NCBI RefSeq assembly: GCF_016808335.1
Contig: NC_053136.1
Coordinates: 5,996,531-6,060,530 of the forward strand
Origin: Panicum virgatum
Taxonomy: Eukaryota; Streptophyta; Magnoliopsida; Poales; Poaceae
Reading direction: 5' to 3'
Length of the DNA: 64,000 bases
Below the pieces are notes generated by a model. The model was not told where the DNA came from. It did no database searches and saw only the letters and a program-made list of their open reading frames with translations. This document shows positions 44,893 to 55,414 of this stretch, piece by piece (positions within the stretch are counted from its first letter, which is position 1; every line of letters begins with the position of its first letter). Made by a program: the position numbers and the translations under genes.

Positions 44893-46514
44893 TGAAAGGA
44901 TCACCGGGGTGTCCGACCCTAGAGGGGGAGGGGGTGAATAGGGTCGCTAATCGCTTTTTAACATAGGGCTCAAACTACTTGCATAAGATAAACCTAACAC
45001 GTCCTATACATGCTAGTTATGACTAAGGTTTATCTATGCTACTCTCTACTTACTCTTAAAAGACTTGCAACCTAGCCAATCCTAATCATACTAACTAGGA
45101 AAGTAAAGGTACGCAAGATAGAGTAAATGCGGAAACGTAATGCGGTAAGTAAAGAGGTAAGTGCAAGAGGGATGCAAACTCCCGAGTAGACACGGTCATG
45201 TAACGTGGTTCGGCACAAACGCCTACGTCCACGGGACACCGAGGCTCTTCCGATCACCGTCTTGCACTACGCCACCAATGGCGATGCCGGCAAGCAAAGG
45301 CAAGTGCCTACAAGACACCGAGTCTCGTGCACTGCCACCGTCTCTCTCGGTCACCCGGCCGAAATCCACTACGGAGCTTCTCCACCAAGGAAGGGGCCTC
45401 CTCTTCCCCTGCACAAAGTGTCGTTGCCACTCCACACCAAGACGGAGGGTCACACGACGGATCACAAGTTGCTTGCCGCAGCAAGACTTCTCTTAAGGGA
45501 GCTCTCGCAAGAACTAATCCCTATTACAAGCACTAAGCACTCTCACAAGTGTGCTTAAGCCTATATGATGTACAATGAAGCTCTATGGTGGTTGGAGATG
45601 TTCTTGGGTGTGTTTGGGATGTTCAGCAACTCCAGCACACTTCAAATGGACGGGGTGAGGCGTATATATAGGCCACCAAGTCTTGTAGCCGTTGCTCCAA
45701 CGGTCAGCTGAAAAACTGCGTATCACCGGAAGAACCGATGCCTCTTGGTGGGGTAGCGTCGGTTCATCCGGTCACTCACAACATGAAGTAGCCGTTGAAG
45801 TCCTGACAGCAGACGCAGAGACCACCGGTTGAACCGATGCAATGCACCGATGCCTCACCGGTTCAACCGGTGCTGAAAGAATCTTCTCCTGGACGCTGAC
45901 GTCATTACACCGGTGGTATGCACCGATGCACCGTCGGTTGAACCGGTGCTGAAGAAACTTCTCCTGGGCACTTGACATCGTCTCTGGTACAAAGGACGGC
46001 CAATGCACCGACGGTATGCTCCGATGCACCGTCGGTTGAACCGGTGCTGAAGAAACTTCTCCTGGGCGCTTGACATCGTCTCTGGTACATAGGACGCCCA
46101 ATGCACCGATGCCCTATTTTGGACCGTCGGTTCAACCGGTGCCTATAGGCTGACTTGGCTTCGATTCCCTTCTGCACCAAGGTATTATGGCGTCGGTTCT
46201 TCCGACTACCACCGGATGCTCCGATGCCCTGGCGTCGGTTCTTCCGGTGCTCCTGAATCGAAGAGCTTTCAGGGCGCTGCCCTGAGACCCGCGAGGGGCG
46301 GCTCCCCCTCGACCCCCGTCCGCTAACCGGGTAGCGGAACCCCCGTAGGGGCGGCCCTTTGGGCCTAGCTACGCCTATCTTCTCTTTGTCATCACTTGAA
46401 CCTAAAAGCCTGAGAATGGTCATCTAAGCAAACACATTAGTTCAAGTGTTGCGTGTGTCATCAATCGCCAAAACATTATATTGAAATATGGCATGAGAGG
46501 CCATTTTCGCTACA
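44893..46514 (-). mobile_element. SIRE/Maximus-type solo LTR, 1,622 bp, TSD TGCTC
   Basis: Left end TGAAAGGATCACCGGGG, right end TTTTCGCTACA, with a perfect 5-bp duplication TGCTC (44888-44892, 46515-46519). The opening phrase GGATCACCGGGGTGTCC is similar in layout to the LTR at 4539. No PBS, gag or pol accompanies it. Inside are 98-bp repeats at about 45925-46115 and GTCGGTTGAACCGGTGC words. Confidence 0.9.
45840..46250. repeat. Repeat array with GTCGGTTGAACCGGTGC words in the solo LTR
   Basis: Two nearly identical units begin GATGCACCGTCGG at 45925 and 46023 (98-bp period). Diverged relatives lie on both sides. Confidence 0.85.
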
Positions 46515-46519
46515 TGCTC

Positions 46520-47260
46520 CCCGCGCAATGAATTGAGCCGCGGCTCACCGGAGCGGCCGAATCGCGGCGGCGGGCGGCGATGGGAGCTCGGGCCGGCGGC
46601 GTTAATGGAGAAGGGGGAGGCTAGGGTTAGGGTTTGAGGCGAACGGGGGTCGGGGCGGGGTCTGAGGCGATGAGAGGAGGGACGGTTGGGCACGGCACAC
46701 GAAGATAACCGGCACGTGGCCCGAGGATGGCCGGCGGTGACGACGCGTGCCGCGGCGCGCGGGAGAACAGAGGAGGAGAGGGAAGGGGCTGACAGGTGGG
46801 GCCCGGCGGAGGATTTTATTTTCTTTTTCCATTTTTTTTCAGGGCTGTGACAGTCAACTTGCGCGCGCGCCCGGCGGCGCCGCGCGGCGTCAACGCCGGG
46901 GGAATCCACGGATCGGTGTCGACGCGCCGGGGCGCGCCGCCGGTCGGCCGGGGCCGGCCGGCCACGGGCGGCGAAGCAAGTTGCTGTGGATTTGCCGGGG
47001 GGCTGGGCAGCGGCATCGAATCCGTTGGTCTGTTCGAGGGAGATTTTTTTTCCACGGGAAGACAAGTTTTTGGGCGGTTTGTCTTTCGTGCGGCACGAAG
47101 CGTTTGATAGCGGACCCGGTCGACGTATACGGTGCCGGCCAACTAGGTGTACACGCGATCGCGGCCGCGGGGGATTATGGCTTGACGTGTCTGCAATGCA
47201 AAACTGTTTTCGTCTCTTCTCGAAAGTTCGTTCATGGGTTGAATTATTCATACTATATGG
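46520..47260 (-). repeat. Decayed LTR, right part (GC-rich), border unclear
   Basis: GC-rich sequence continuing the region left of the solo LTR. Long open frames on both strands reflect composition. A CTTTTTCC-T9-CAG stretch near 46820-46843 resembles an intron acceptor but joins to nothing recognisable. Confidence 0.35.
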
Positions 47261-47384
47261 GATAGGGGATGGCTAATTAGTAGTGGTATGTTGGTTTTTT
47301 CATTCAAGAAGATGCCGGAGCTCACTTACACAAATCACACACTGACCTTACGAACCCCATTACTCCTATGATCATACACTCATA

Positions 47385-47636
47385 CTCCCTCCATTTTTAT
47401 TTATATGTATTAGGTTTGTCATTCTAAGTCAAATTTGGCAAACTTTAACCAAATCTATAGAAAAATAACAACTATATTATCCAACATATACACTATCGAT
47501 ATATACTTCACGGTGGATTTAATCAAATAAATTTGATATTGTAAATGTTATTATTTCTTTCTATAAGTTTGGTCAAAGTTTGCTAAATTTGACTTATGAC
47601 AAACCTACTACGACATGTAAATAAAATCGGAGAGAG
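47385..47636. mobile_element. Stowaway/mariner-type MITE, 252 bp
   Basis: The left end CTCCCTCCATTTTTATTTA and the right end CTCTCTCCGATTTTATTTA (other strand), with TA flanks, and long shared subterminal sequence ending in AGGTTTGTCA. Confidence 0.85.
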
Positions 47637-49096
47637 TACAAGTATCTTCGAAATGTCATTACCGCCACAACATGAGATAAAGCCGCCGCGTATGCGCCGC
47701 CGTGGATGGACATGTCACTTACCACTAGAAAGAATATCATCGTCAATTTCTACATTAAATCTTGAAAATCAGGACATGCTCGGCAAATCTACTTGGCTAT
47801 AATTGTATAGACCACCACACCACCCGCTTTTGCACAGTTGTGGCTTATACATGCAAAACGTTCGAGAGCGAGTCCATCTCCGAGCCCCGTCGTCGTTGAC
47901 GGCAGCATTTGGCTTTCGAACCCACGGGGTAGGTATATACACGGCAGAGCAATTAAGCACAAGGCGCGGACTCGGAAGAATTGATGCAGCAAGGGTGAGA
48001 CAGACGCGCCGAGGCTACTCCTGACATTTCGCGCGCTGCACCTGCACGTCGCCGCAGCTCGCGCTGGTGGTCTCCGAAGCGAGAAGGCAAGGCCAGCTAG
48101 ACGGACGTGGATCGGCGGCGATACGGCATTGCCATCATCTCGTCACGCGTTAATGACGAGCGCGAGGGGTGGTTAATCGGTTGCCAGCGCATTCATTAAG
48201 GGCAACTTTTAAAAATAATTACTTTTGACTGCCCGGGCCACGGCGGCGACGTCAAACCGCCCACGCCATAAAGCTCATCCTTGTCTCTTCCGGAACCCGC
48301 GGCCGACCGACCCATCTGTATGCCGCCGCTTTCGCAGTAATAATATCTCCCTGCCCGATCTTATCGTGCACTTATCACTCGAGCACATGGTTTTAAATAG
48401 TGGGCTAAGGAGTTTAGCGGCTGGACTCAAAAAATAGCTAATAGCGGGCTAAATGAAGCTATAGCAGGCTATAGTGGCTAAATTACACATAAGTTCAAAT
48501 AGCGGTACCATGTCTCAAATAGCTATAACGGAAGCTATAGCGGGAGATTTAAAACCTTGCTCGAGCATATACAACTTAGCTTGGGAAATTACTGTGATTT
48601 TTCAGCTAGGTTAGTTTAGCTTGAGCGTTAAGGTTAAGCCAGGCTCTATCGTGCCGGGAAAATAAAGAAAAATTTAATTATTACAAGAAAAAGGTCATCG
48701 AGCTGGTCTGGCATGTACACGCGGCGACAAGCAGCAGAGATGCCCATAATTTTAATAGCTTATCCGTACAAGGATTATCGAAACCCTGCCTGTCTAATGA
48801 CCTAATCCCCGGCGGCCTTGACCAGCGATCACACACACCCTCCTCTTCTCTTTGTGCTCCGAGATGTCCGTGCGCGGGCCCCACGGCTCACATGACCCGG
48901 CGTCGGCACGTGGGCCCCCACCTCCCGAAAAATCCACGAGATCAACATTTCGCGCATTTTCGCTTGGCCCGCGGCGGCCCACGTGTCCCCCAAGCCCACG
49001 TCACCATCGCCGCCCCTTGGCCCGCCACCATCTCTACCCCAGACCATCCCATCCGCCCGCCCCCGCCTAGACAAACGCGCCCGCCCCCACCTTCCC
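47637..49096. other. Upstream region of the CONSTANS-like gene
   Basis: Contains one small hAT MITE (48386-48559). 48800-49090 is GC-rich promoter-proximal sequence. No other gene is supported. Confidence 0.5.
48386..48559. mobile_element. Small hAT-type MITE, 174 bp, TSD CTCGAGCA
   Basis: Ends CATGGTTTTAAATAG and CAAGGTTTTAAATCTCC (other strand), flanked by perfect 8-bp CTCGAGCA at 48378-48385 and 48560-48567. It holds repeated GGCTATAG/CTATAGC words. Same family as 54370-54552. Confidence 0.93.
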
Positions 49097-49104
49097 CTAT
49101 AAAG
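49097..49104 (+). promoter_or_regulatory. TATA box of the CONSTANS-like gene
   Basis: CTATAAAG lies 135 bases upstream of the ATG, in GC-rich sequence, and would place transcription start near 49130. Confidence 0.7.
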
Positions 49105-49231
49105 CAAGGAATAGTCGCGGCCTGCCCCCAGCTTCGCTAAGCTTGCTGCTAAATCCTGCCATTAGTGGTAAGCAATTAAGTAGATCAAGCAGCGTCGGTG
49201 CAGGTCGGAGAGCTTGGGGAGGAGGGGCCGG

Positions 49232-50668
49232 ATGGAGGTGGGGCTGGCGGCGGGGTACTGGGGCGTGGGCGGGCGGCGGTGCGGGGCGTGCGGGGGCTCG
49301 CCGGCGGCGGCGCACTGCCGGACGTGCCCCGGCGGCGCGTACCTGTGCGCGGGGTGCGACGCGGAGCACGCGCGGGCGGGGCACGAGAGGGTCTGGGTCT
49401 GCGAGGTGTGCGAGCGCGCGCCGGCCGCGGTCACGTGCCGGGCCGACGCGGCGGCGCTCTGCGCCGCGTGCGACGCCGACATCCACGACGCCAACCCGCT
49501 GGCGCGCCGCCACGAGCGCGTGCCCGTGCAGCCCATCGGGGCGGCCGCACCTGCCGTGGACCCGCTGCTATTCAGCGCTGTAGTAGCGGAAGAGAAGGAT
49601 GCTGACGCCGCGCTCGCCGGGATGCTTGCTGGTCGCGCGGTCGGCGGCGCCAATAGTAAGGTCAACGGGAAGCTGGACTTCCTGTTCACGGACGTCATGG
49701 ACCCGTTCCTCGGCCAGGGCTTCGCTAGGTTCGTGCACGCCGACAGCGTCGTGCCTAGCAACGGACCAATCGGCGGCGCGCTGGACCTTGACTTCGGTGG
49801 CGCCGCCGCCGCCGCGGTCGCCACCAAGCCCTCCTACAGCTCCTACACGGCGGCGTCGCTCGGCCACAGCGTAAGTAGTTGATTACCTAGCCCCTCTCTG
49901 ATTGTTTGCTAGTATAATATTATCTCTTACACCTCGTGGGCACGTCTTCCTAGCAGCAATTAATTTAGAGCTTTTCCCTTAATTTTGCTAATCGGCTTTG
50001 GCTTTGGTCGAGCAGGGCTCGTCGTCGGAGGTCGGCCTGGTACCGGACGCGATCTGCGGCCGCGGTGGGAGCGTGACCGGCGGCGTGATCGAGCTCGACT
50101 TCGCGCAGTCCAAGGCGGGCTACCTGCCGTACGCCGCCGCAACTCCTACCCACAGTGTAAGACCCTGTGCCCAACCTACTTTCCTATGCAAGCTAGACGA
50201 ACATGGAGGCAGGGAGCACGATGCGTGCTAGCTATCGGATTCGGATCGATCATGCGCCGATCTTACTAACTTGGGTTTTGGCACGACGAGCAGGTGTCGT
50301 CTTTGGACGCGGGGGCGGTGCCGGATCGCAGCGACGGCGGCGTCGTGGGCAGCAGGGTCGCCGCGGCGGCCGTGGAGAGCCGGGAGGCGCGGCTGATGCG
50401 GTACCGCGAGAAGCGCAAGAACCGGCGGTTCGAGAAGACGATCCGCTACGCGTCCCGCAAGGCCTACGCCGAGTCGCGGCCGCGCGTCAAGGGCCGCTTC
50501 GCCAAGCGCGCCGACGACAACGACGCTGACGCCGACGCCGAGGCGGCCGGCTTCCCCAACGCAGCCACCGCCGCCGCGGCGCCGCCGCCAAAGCAGCCGC
50601 AGCCCGCCGCTTATCACTCCTACGTGCTCGACTTCGCCGCCGGCTACGGCGTCGTGCCCACCTTCTGA
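49232..50668 (+). CDS. CONSTANS-like transcription factor (two B-boxes and CCT domain), 3 exons
   Basis: Exons 49232-49870, 50016-50156 and 50294-50668 give 384 residues; both introns are GT-AG in phase 0. B-box 1 (about 17-54) has C17, C20, C29, C39 and C42. It then has a shortened [13 protein letters not shown], where the canonical form is about five residues longer. B-box 2 (57-97) is complete: C57, C60, C69, D72, C77, C80, H85, H94. The CCT domain (about 290-332) reads [20 protein letters not shown] and [20 protein letters not shown]. The C-terminus ends GVVPTF, typical of COL3/4/5-type proteins. Such nuclear factors act with NF-Y and often tune flowering to day length; the rice relative OsCOL4 is a flowering repressor. 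The exact orthologue is not assigned. The ATG chosen is the first after the TATA box. Confidence 0.93.
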
Positions 50669-52398
50669 TCGACGCGCCGCCGGCGTCGTCGGGTGCGATT
50701 GCTGCGCCGCGTGCCACGTTTTTGAGCCGGCCGGCCGATCGATCCGCCGCCGGCGTAACGCGCGCGTCGTGTTCGACGACGTGCGTGCCGTCGTGCTGCA
50801 TGCGCGCGTGTTTGCTAGAACACGGCGAGAGTTCTAGTTGGTGATCACCCGTTTTGGGCTGGCCTCGGTTTAAATTAGCAGTCTAGCGGGTGCTTCCTGC
50901 TACGTGTTTGCTGGAACGGCAAGTTTCCAGTTCTGTAATTTTGGATCAGGATTCAGGAAGATGCTTAGCATCTGACGAAGCTCTTCGAATGATTCGGTAT
51001 GCTATATATATTTGTTTGGAAAGCCATGGATCTCTCTTGCAAGGTTGCATGCATGTGCTACACACCATGGGAAAACGAAGCTCCGTACGGCCGATTGCCC
51101 TAGCTAGCGACGAGCAGCTTGTGAGGCTGGCACGCGGTTCAACCTATCAATCCCTTCCATATTTCCCCAATCTGTTTGTCCTGACGACGACGTCTCCGTT
51201 CCAGAGAATTTAGATGAAGATCGCAGCCACAGTCTTCATATGAAGAACACGTTCACATGGCAATCACCATCGAGTTAACAATTTGAGTTGTTTCCAACAC
51301 AAAACCGCCATCTCTGTTACGTTGGGGACAGATCGATATACAGACTTGTGCACAATCACATTTGCAGATGCAGCAGGTTCCAGCACATCCTTGACCTATA
51401 AGTGAGGTATGTATTGAGGTCGATCGATCCGAAAACGCTTCCCCCCTTCCCCCGTCGCTCTCGCTCGAGGGCAACTCGGGGGACTTTCGGACCCGCGCCG
51501 CCGGTAGCCCCTCAACCTTATCCGGGGGCCGCCGCCGGCCGTCGGCGCTGTCGAAGCCGGCGGCCCCGCGTGTCCCTGCCTCCTTCCCTTGCCTTCCCCC
51601 TCCTCCTCCCCTCACCCCACCCACCATGCATGGTCGTGCTCAGGCTCTCCTGTAGGTCGCTCGTCCTCGCCGGTGAGGACTCCTTCGGCGTGTCTGCCGC
51701 CGGATCTGCACCCCTTGCTCCGGATATGCGCTCTCCGAGTCTGGGACGGCAACCCACCGCCGCTTCTTCTTTCATTGCCTCGGTCGCATTGGTCGTTGTT
51801 CGTCAAATCCGGCCTGTTGTAGGGGCTGCCCGTTCAGTCTTCCGCCGAATCTGCACTGCGAAGGTTCTTCCTCTTCTCGATTGAGCCTTGCAGGTGTGCC
51901 ACATCATCGTGCCGTGGACTGCCTGCCGCTTTGTTGCCTCGCCGCTTCTGGGACTTCGTGGTAGTTTGTGTGGAGTTGGGCTTTGGGGGTCATGAGCGAA
52001 AGCTCTGCCTAGCATTCGACGGCACCGACATCGGCTGCGTCTGTGGATGTAGCTCCCCTCGCTAGGGGTGTTGTTTTGTTGTGGCCACCAAACTCAGCTA
52101 TTTGCCAGGTGGAGACTTGGTCCGTTCCTCGGAGGACGGACGGACGATGGTGGCATCGTCTTGCAAGATCTCCACATCCTTCCTCCCGCTGGTCTCTCAT
52201 TAGTTAGGCAACTTGTGCAGGTTTCCATAGTGTTTTTTTCTTTCACTGCGGTCCGTAGTCGTTAGGTCGTTTTGGTGTGGTGGTGGTGATGTGTTTTCTT
52301 TCGATGTTGCTCTCTATGTCTTCTGTAACTTTGCCCTTTGAGAACTCTCTTGTAGTTGTGTTGTAGTTGTTTCACTGTAAGTCTCTCTTCTTCTTAAG
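50669..52398. other. Downstream of the CONSTANS-like gene, no gene seen
   Basis: 3' UTR, then mixed sequence. 51420-51660 is GC-rich and 52200-52390 is T-rich. It may include an unrecognised repeat, but no ends or domains were found. Confidence 0.45.
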
Positions 52399-52637
52399 CC
52401 TTGTTTAGATGCATAAAGTTTTTGGTGTAAAGCACTATAGCACTTTTGTTTGTATTTGATAATTATTGTCCCGCCATGGGTTAACTAGGCTCCAAAAATT
52501 CATCTTGCAAATTATAGAATAATTGTGTAATTAGTTATTTTATTTAACTATATTTAATACTTCATGCATACGTTAAAAGATTCGATGTGACGGGGAATCT
52601 TATAAAGTTTTAGAATTTTGAAGGAAACTAAACAAGA
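52399..52637. mobile_element. CCTTGTTTAG-type MITE, ~240 bp
   Basis: The left CCTTGTTTAGATGCA and the right CTTGTTTAGTTTCC (other strand), with inner stretches (CTCCAAAAATTCATCTTGCA, ATTCGATGTGACGGGGAATC) shared with a widespread grass MITE family. The target duplication is unclear. Confidence 0.65.
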
Positions 52638-53328
52638 AATCCTTGAGCTAGAAAGAACAGTGCAGAAATAGGTGTTCCAGTGTTCAACAGTTCTCCTGAT
52701 GCCGAAACGGCAAGAGAAGGAACAGTTTGAGCTGCCGTCCGTGCAGTCCAACTGGTCGCGCTCATTGGTGGAGTGCTCGGCAAGGCCGTAGGGCGTAGGC
52801 GCGAGTAGGCCTTTGTGATTGGTCGCTGATCTCTCCTCCCATCGCTTTGCCTTCGCTTCAAGCTTTTTGCTGGCATCTTCCTTATCCTTCCTTCCGGTCT
52901 CAGTCGGTCACGCCTACCATCGGCAGCAATTCAACACGTGCTCTTTCGTTTCGTAAGGAGGTAGCAAAAAAAAAAAACTATGATAACTGGAACTACCTGT
53001 GGAACGAGAGCAATGCTGTGCCAGGGCGTCCATCTGCGGTTGCCTGATGGGCCCGGCCCAAAGTATTGGTTCGGCCCATGGGCTTCATGGTCCGGACTCT
53101 CCTCTCCTCCTGCTCTGGAATTAGGGACGAAGCCCATGAAGGAATCGATCCCGACAGGCCCAAGCATTGAAATTAAACGCTGTAAATTCTAAAGAAGCTT
53201 CGGTTGATTCTCAAAAAAAAAAAAATGAAGAAGCTTCGGTCGGAACAGACGCAGAGAGAGATGACGAGCATCTGCAGTCTGCACGAAGGAAAATTGACCT
53301 GTCAACTGTCAAGAATATAATCCTGCGT
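52638..53328. other. Intergenic, no gene seen
   Basis: Two short A-rich runs (52967, 53213). No supported ORF or transposon ends. Confidence 0.5.
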
Positions 53329-53770
53329 GAGTTGACAGGCCACGGGGGCATCTAATCCATGCTGTCGGGGTCTACTAAGCTAAGCATGCATGAAAGAATT
53401 CTTGACGCTTCAGGTGTCCTTCAACCCAAATCTGGTTCTCTTCGGACCCATTTGGAACAATTACAGCTTATTTTATTATTATTTTTAATGTTCTCTCTCA
53501 TTTTGCTTGAGCCATCAGCCATCTACAGAAATTTTCCTGAGTTGACTGGCCACGGGGGAATCTAATCCATGCTGTCGGTCTACTAAGCCAAGCATGCAGG
53601 GATAAAACTTCTTGACGTTTCAGGTGCCCTCCCACTGAATCGAACAGGGCCAGTAAGACAGTGCGTGGTTGCCGAACATCTTAGGGCCCATTTGGAACAA
53701 GCACAGTTTATTTTCAGAATTTTTATCTCTCATTTTGCGAGAGCTATCCACCGAAATTTCGATCCTAGTT
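53329..53770. repeat. Tandem duplication of a ~215-bp segment
   Basis: Unit 1 starts GAGTTGACAGGCCACGGGGG at about 53329 and unit 2 starts GAGTTGACTGGCCACGGGGG at about 53541. Both continue through ATCTAATCCATGCTGTCGG, GACG.TTCAGGTG.CCT and CCCATTTGGAACAA. Unit 2 has about 50 bp more in its middle. Confidence 0.85.
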
Positions 53771-54369
53771 TTCACGCTGTTTAAAAACCTCTACAAGAAC
53801 AAATTTTTTTTTCTCTTCATTTTTCATTCATGTGAGCCGACATGACGGCCGCCCAATGCACTGTGGCGGGTCGATGCTGACAAAACTGCACCTGACGGCT
53901 CGCCCACAAGGCCGGAACGAACGAAGCTGCCGCAGGCCAGTCAGAGCACACTACCCTCACTGTCCGTGATCTGCTGTCCCTCAGCACGTACGTCGTCCAT
54001 GGTGATGCGCCTCGACTCGACCTCGATGGATGATGGCGATGGCTACCTCTGTCCACGCGCACACCGTACCCACGATCGGTCCATCCGCAAGCTGTCCATT
54101 AGTCCACATGCTGCACAAGTCCGTGGCCACCTCTTTGGCTCTGCTTGGAATTCAGTAAGAACATTTTGAGCTCTGTTTGGAATTCAGTAAGAACATTCTG
54201 AGGACATGGGATTCGGTAATTTCGATTGTGAATTTTCATCGCTGGAACTTATCTGATTCCTGTGAAATTCAACTTTTCAAACTTCAAGCTGCCCTGTGTG
54301 TCAACAGTCAAAGATAGATCATCCATGATCCATCTCACTTTGTTAGTTGTTACTCTTCTCGGTTCCTTG
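53771..54369. other. Intergenic, no gene seen
   Basis: A short direct repeat TTGGAATTCAGTAAGAACATT occurs at about 54147-54198. Otherwise unremarkable. Confidence 0.5.
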
Positions 54370-54552
54370 CAAGGTTTTAAATCTCCAGCTATAGCTTCCG
54401 CTATCTCCGGCTATAGCTGTTTGAGAGAGATTTAGCTAAGTTTTTTCATGTATAATTTAACTCTTAGCTGCCGCTATAGCCGGCTATAGCCGGCTATAGC
54501 CTGTTTTTGAACAAAGATAGCTAAATAGCTTAGCCCGCTATTTAAAACATTG
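54370..54552. mobile_element. Small hAT-type MITE, 183 bp, TSD GTTCCTTG
   Basis: Ends CAAGGTTTTAAATCTCC and CAATGTTTTAAATAGCGG (other strand), flanked by perfect GTTCCTTG at 54362-54369 and 54553-54560. It is a second copy of the 48386 family in opposite orientation. Confidence 0.93.
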
Positions 54553-54719
54553 GTTCCTTGTTCCAACTCTTTGGAGTTTGAATCATTTGGAGCTAATGGT
54601 CTCGATGATCCGCAGCTCCAGCACCCGGCTAATTTTTACATATACGGAAAAAAAAGTAGACGCAATCTTGGAACAAAAGAATTTGCAAGAACAGGATCTA
54701 GCTCTTTTTACGAGACCTT

Positions 54720-55241
54720 TCATCTCTCACCGATTACAGAACTACCACCATAATCACTCTGCTCGTCGCCGGCCGGCCGCGGTCGGGCCCCGCACTCCAC
54801 GCACCGCCCCTCATCGGAGCCGCCACCGCAGCCCACGCCCAAGGCCAGGTCGTCGGCGTCCAGGCCCCAGACCGAAGGCGACGCCGGCGTGGCGAGGAAC
54901 GTCGGCCTCTCGTCGCCGGCCATGATGACCACCACGTGCTCCCGCCAGCGATCCCCGGCGGGCCCGGCCTCGCCGCCCGCCGCGGCCTTCCCGTCGCCAC
55001 GCCGGCTCCCTGCGCCGCCCTGCCGCTCGTCGCCTTCTTCCGACTCGCCGTCGGCGAGGAGGCTGCCGGAGAGCTTCCAGTAGGAGCAGGCCAGGGCGAG
55101 CAGCGCCAGCGCGATGAGCCCCAGCATCGCGGCCAGCCCGCCGAAGAGGTACGGCACCGGGGACTGCCACGGCGAGTGCGGCGCCGCCGCCGCAGGGCCG
55201 CGGCCCATGGCCATGGGGTGCTCGCCGCCTGCAGGCCACAT
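54720..55241 (-). CDS. GDU: GLUTAMINE DUMPER family membrane protein
   Basis: A single exon of 173 residues starts at the ATG at 55241 (MWPAGGEHPMAM). It has the GDU hallmarks: HSPWQSPVPYLFGGLAAMLG leading into one membrane span (about 31-53), CSYWKLSGSL after it, and the VIMAG motif (105-109) within VIMAGDERPTFLATP. The tail carries a Cys-containing acidic stretch (CGGGSDEGRCVECG). In Arabidopsis, GDU proteins raise amino-acid export and work with the E3 ligase LOG2 through the VIMAG region; the same role is inferred here. Later in-frame ATGs at residues 10 and 12 are possible starts. There is no sign of damage. Paralogue number not assigned. Confidence 0.93.
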   Translation of the reverse strand: MWPAGGEHPMAMGRGPAAAAPHSPWQSPVPYLFGGLAAMLGLIALALLALACSYWKLSGSLLADGESEEGDERQGGAGSRRGDGKAAAGGEAGPAGDRWREHVVVIMAGDERPTFLATPASPSVWGLDADDLALGVGCGGGSDEGRCVECGARPRPAGDEQSDYGGSSVIGER

Positions 55242-55403
55242 GGTCTTGTTGATCTTCCCTTCTAGCGCATGCCAGTGGCACGAGGCTCACTGTCTCTGTT
55301 GCTGCTTGTGTTTTTGCTGTCTGAGAGAGAGATGGTGAAGTGTTCTTTGGGGTTAAGTGAAATGGCAATAGGAGGGCAGTGGTTGTACTTGCTTAGTAGG
55401 CCT

Positions 55404-55414
55404 CTATTTATATA
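55404..55414 (-). promoter_or_regulatory. TATA box of the GDU gene
   Basis: The minus strand reads TATATAAATAG, 163-173 bases upstream of the ATG. This is a good fit for a TATA box with a ~130-base 5' UTR. Confidence 0.75.

Noticed and set aside
46442..47251. 269-codon open frame on the minus strand
   Set aside because: GC-rich LTR remnant with overlapping open frames on both strands. No recognisable motif.
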